In this document: positions 5,936-6,438 of the stretch, in pieces
Numbering within the stretch: position 1 is the first letter of the stretch
Layout of the letters: each line of letters opens with the position of its first letter
Origin: Actinomycetes bacterium
GTDB lineage: Bacteria; Actinomycetota; Actinomycetes; S36-B12; UBA10799
Assembly (NCBI GenBank): GCA_029779995.1
Contig: JAKOZM010000001.1
Location: 1-6,438, forward strand
Reading direction: 5' to 3'
DNA: 6,438 nucleotides
Program-made: the position numbers and the translations under genes
Notes under the pieces: generated by a model
Database searches by the model: none
Seen by the model: only the letters and a program-made list of their open reading frames with translations
What the model was told of the DNA's origin: nothing

Positions 5936-6349
5936 ATGAAGGAATACGCCGTTGTGCAGACCATCCGAGTAGGCCGGAAGAACCGCCTGGTGACCCACGC
6001 CCGGGTCCTCGACGTACCCGACGGCATCACCGTGGCCGAGGTCGAGGAGGCGATCACCGAGGCCGGCCGCGCGCCGGCCGAGGCGGGCATCGTCTGGGCC
6101 AACCACATCGTGCGTGAGGCCTCCAAGGTGAAGGACTCCGAGGATGCGCCCCGGGTCGCTCAGTGGCCCTGGAAGGAGCTCTCCAAGCCCCGTCAGCGCC
6201 AGCTCAACGTCCGAGTCCCCGCCTCGCTCTACGCGGCCGTAGAGGCCGCATCGGTGGCCGCCGGCGTGCCGTTGCGGCAGTGGTGCGAAGAGGCCATCCG
6301 CACTCGCCTGGAGGGCGAAGCCCTCAGGGCCGAAGGCCCGTCTGTCTGA
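5936..6349 (+). CDS. Ribbon-helix-helix protein with an unknown N-terminal domain
   Basis: 137 residues. Residues about 87-127 fit a HicB/Arc/CopG-type RHH domain: a basic strand (RQRQLNVRVP, 86-95), helix A (ASLYAAVEAASVAAG, 96-110) and helix B (PLRQWCEEAIRTRLEGEAL, 112-130). Residues 1-60 start with a strand-rich stretch (YAVVQTIRVG..NRLVTHARVLDV) followed by a helix (VAEVEEAITEAG); I do not recognise this part, which might sense a ligand or bind a partner. A charged linker (about 61-86) joins the two. The gene is alone between a terminator and the palindromic right end. The TAGC repeats directly over its start make autoregulation by this protein a reasonable guess, and it is the best candidate for binding the related motifs elsewhere in the window. 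The start is set by ATG 5936; there is no upstream ribosome binding site. Confidence 0.78.
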   Translation: MKEYAVVQTIRVGRKNRLVTHARVLDVPDGITVAEVEEAITEAGRAPAEAGIVWANHIVREASKVKDSEDAPRVAQWPWKELSKPRQRQLNVRVPASLYAAVEAASVAAGVPLRQWCEEAIRTRLEGEALRAEGPSV

Positions 6350-6359
6350 GATGGTCCCC

Positions 6360-6438
6360 GCACGCTAGCGCGAGCACGCTAGCGTGCTATCTCCCTAGCG
6401 CCGAAGGCGATAGCGCGGCGCAGCCGGCGCTCGGGGGG
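6360..6438. repeat. Cluster of palindromes with GNA-type loops and a terminal G run
   Basis: Three adjacent structures start 11 bases after the last stop codon. (1) GCACGCTAGCG (6360-6370) pairs perfectly with 6377-6387; the 16-base palindrome AGCACGCTAGCGTGCT (6373-6388) is an alternative fold. (2) CTAGCGCC (6395-6402) pairs with GGCGATAG (6406-6413) around a GAA loop with one G-A mismatch. (3) AGCGCGGC (6412-6419) pairs with GCCG and CGCT (6423-6431, one bulged G) around a GCA loop. The last six bases are G. Three-base GNA loops and palindromes packed behind a C-run (on the other strand) resemble Streptomyces-type telomeres. The CTAGCGTG-CTATC part also resembles the operators at 4314 and 5915, so a promoter for a gene beyond the window, a terminator or an origin are alternatives. 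Confidence 0.6.

Noticed and set aside
1..6438. CRISPR array, tRNA, rRNA, insertion sequence or attachment site
   Set aside because: No regularly spaced repeats with spacers, no cloverleaf or CCA-type arms, no transposase or integrase, and no direct repeats flanking the segment were found by eye.

Overview
The window is GC-rich (roughly 70%, with third codon positions almost all G or C) and its genes have the codon use, actinobacterial lipobox and short overlaps typical of Actinomycetota. A Streptomyces or close relative is the best guess. The gene content looks like an accessory or plasmid-like segment: a replication-type helicase, small DNA-binding proteins and secreted proteins. No housekeeping gene, rRNA, tRNA, integrase, relaxase, partition gene or CRISPR array was seen. 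All real genes are on the + strand.

Layout. A small ribbon-helix-helix (RHH) protein (92-295) ends in a perfect hairpin. After a 133-base leader with a second hairpin comes a 1110-residue replication protein (429-3761). It joins a D5_N/SF3 (P4-like) helicase, two tandem copies of a winged-helix-like module, a Pro/Ala linker, and a C-terminal half with the layout of a derived family B DNA polymerase. Its stop overlaps the start of a helix-turn-helix protein of about 182 residues (3758-4306) that carries three TTA codons. A short operator-like spacer precedes a two-gene secreted operon: a lipoprotein (4353-4967) and an exported protein with 22 consecutive glycines and a PKD-like domain (4961-5842). 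A hairpin terminator follows, then a second RHH protein (5936-6349), probably read from a leaderless transcript. The window ends in a dense cluster of palindromes and a run of G (6360-6438).

How the parts may work together. The helicase/polymerase-like protein and its overlapping DNA-binding partner look like one replication unit. A protein-primed or telomere-type role (helicase plus polymerase plus terminal protein) is an attractive inference, but it rests on layout and motif spacing, not on a search. A shared motif, CTAG next to GATAG or its complement CTATC, recurs in nearly every intergenic gap: before the replication gene, the lipoprotein operon and the second RHH gene, and at the right end. 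This suggests one element-encoded regulator, possibly one of the two RHH proteins, controls the whole segment. The right-end palindromes could be another such promoter/operator, a replication origin, or an actinobacterial telomere. The sequence shown cannot decide between these.
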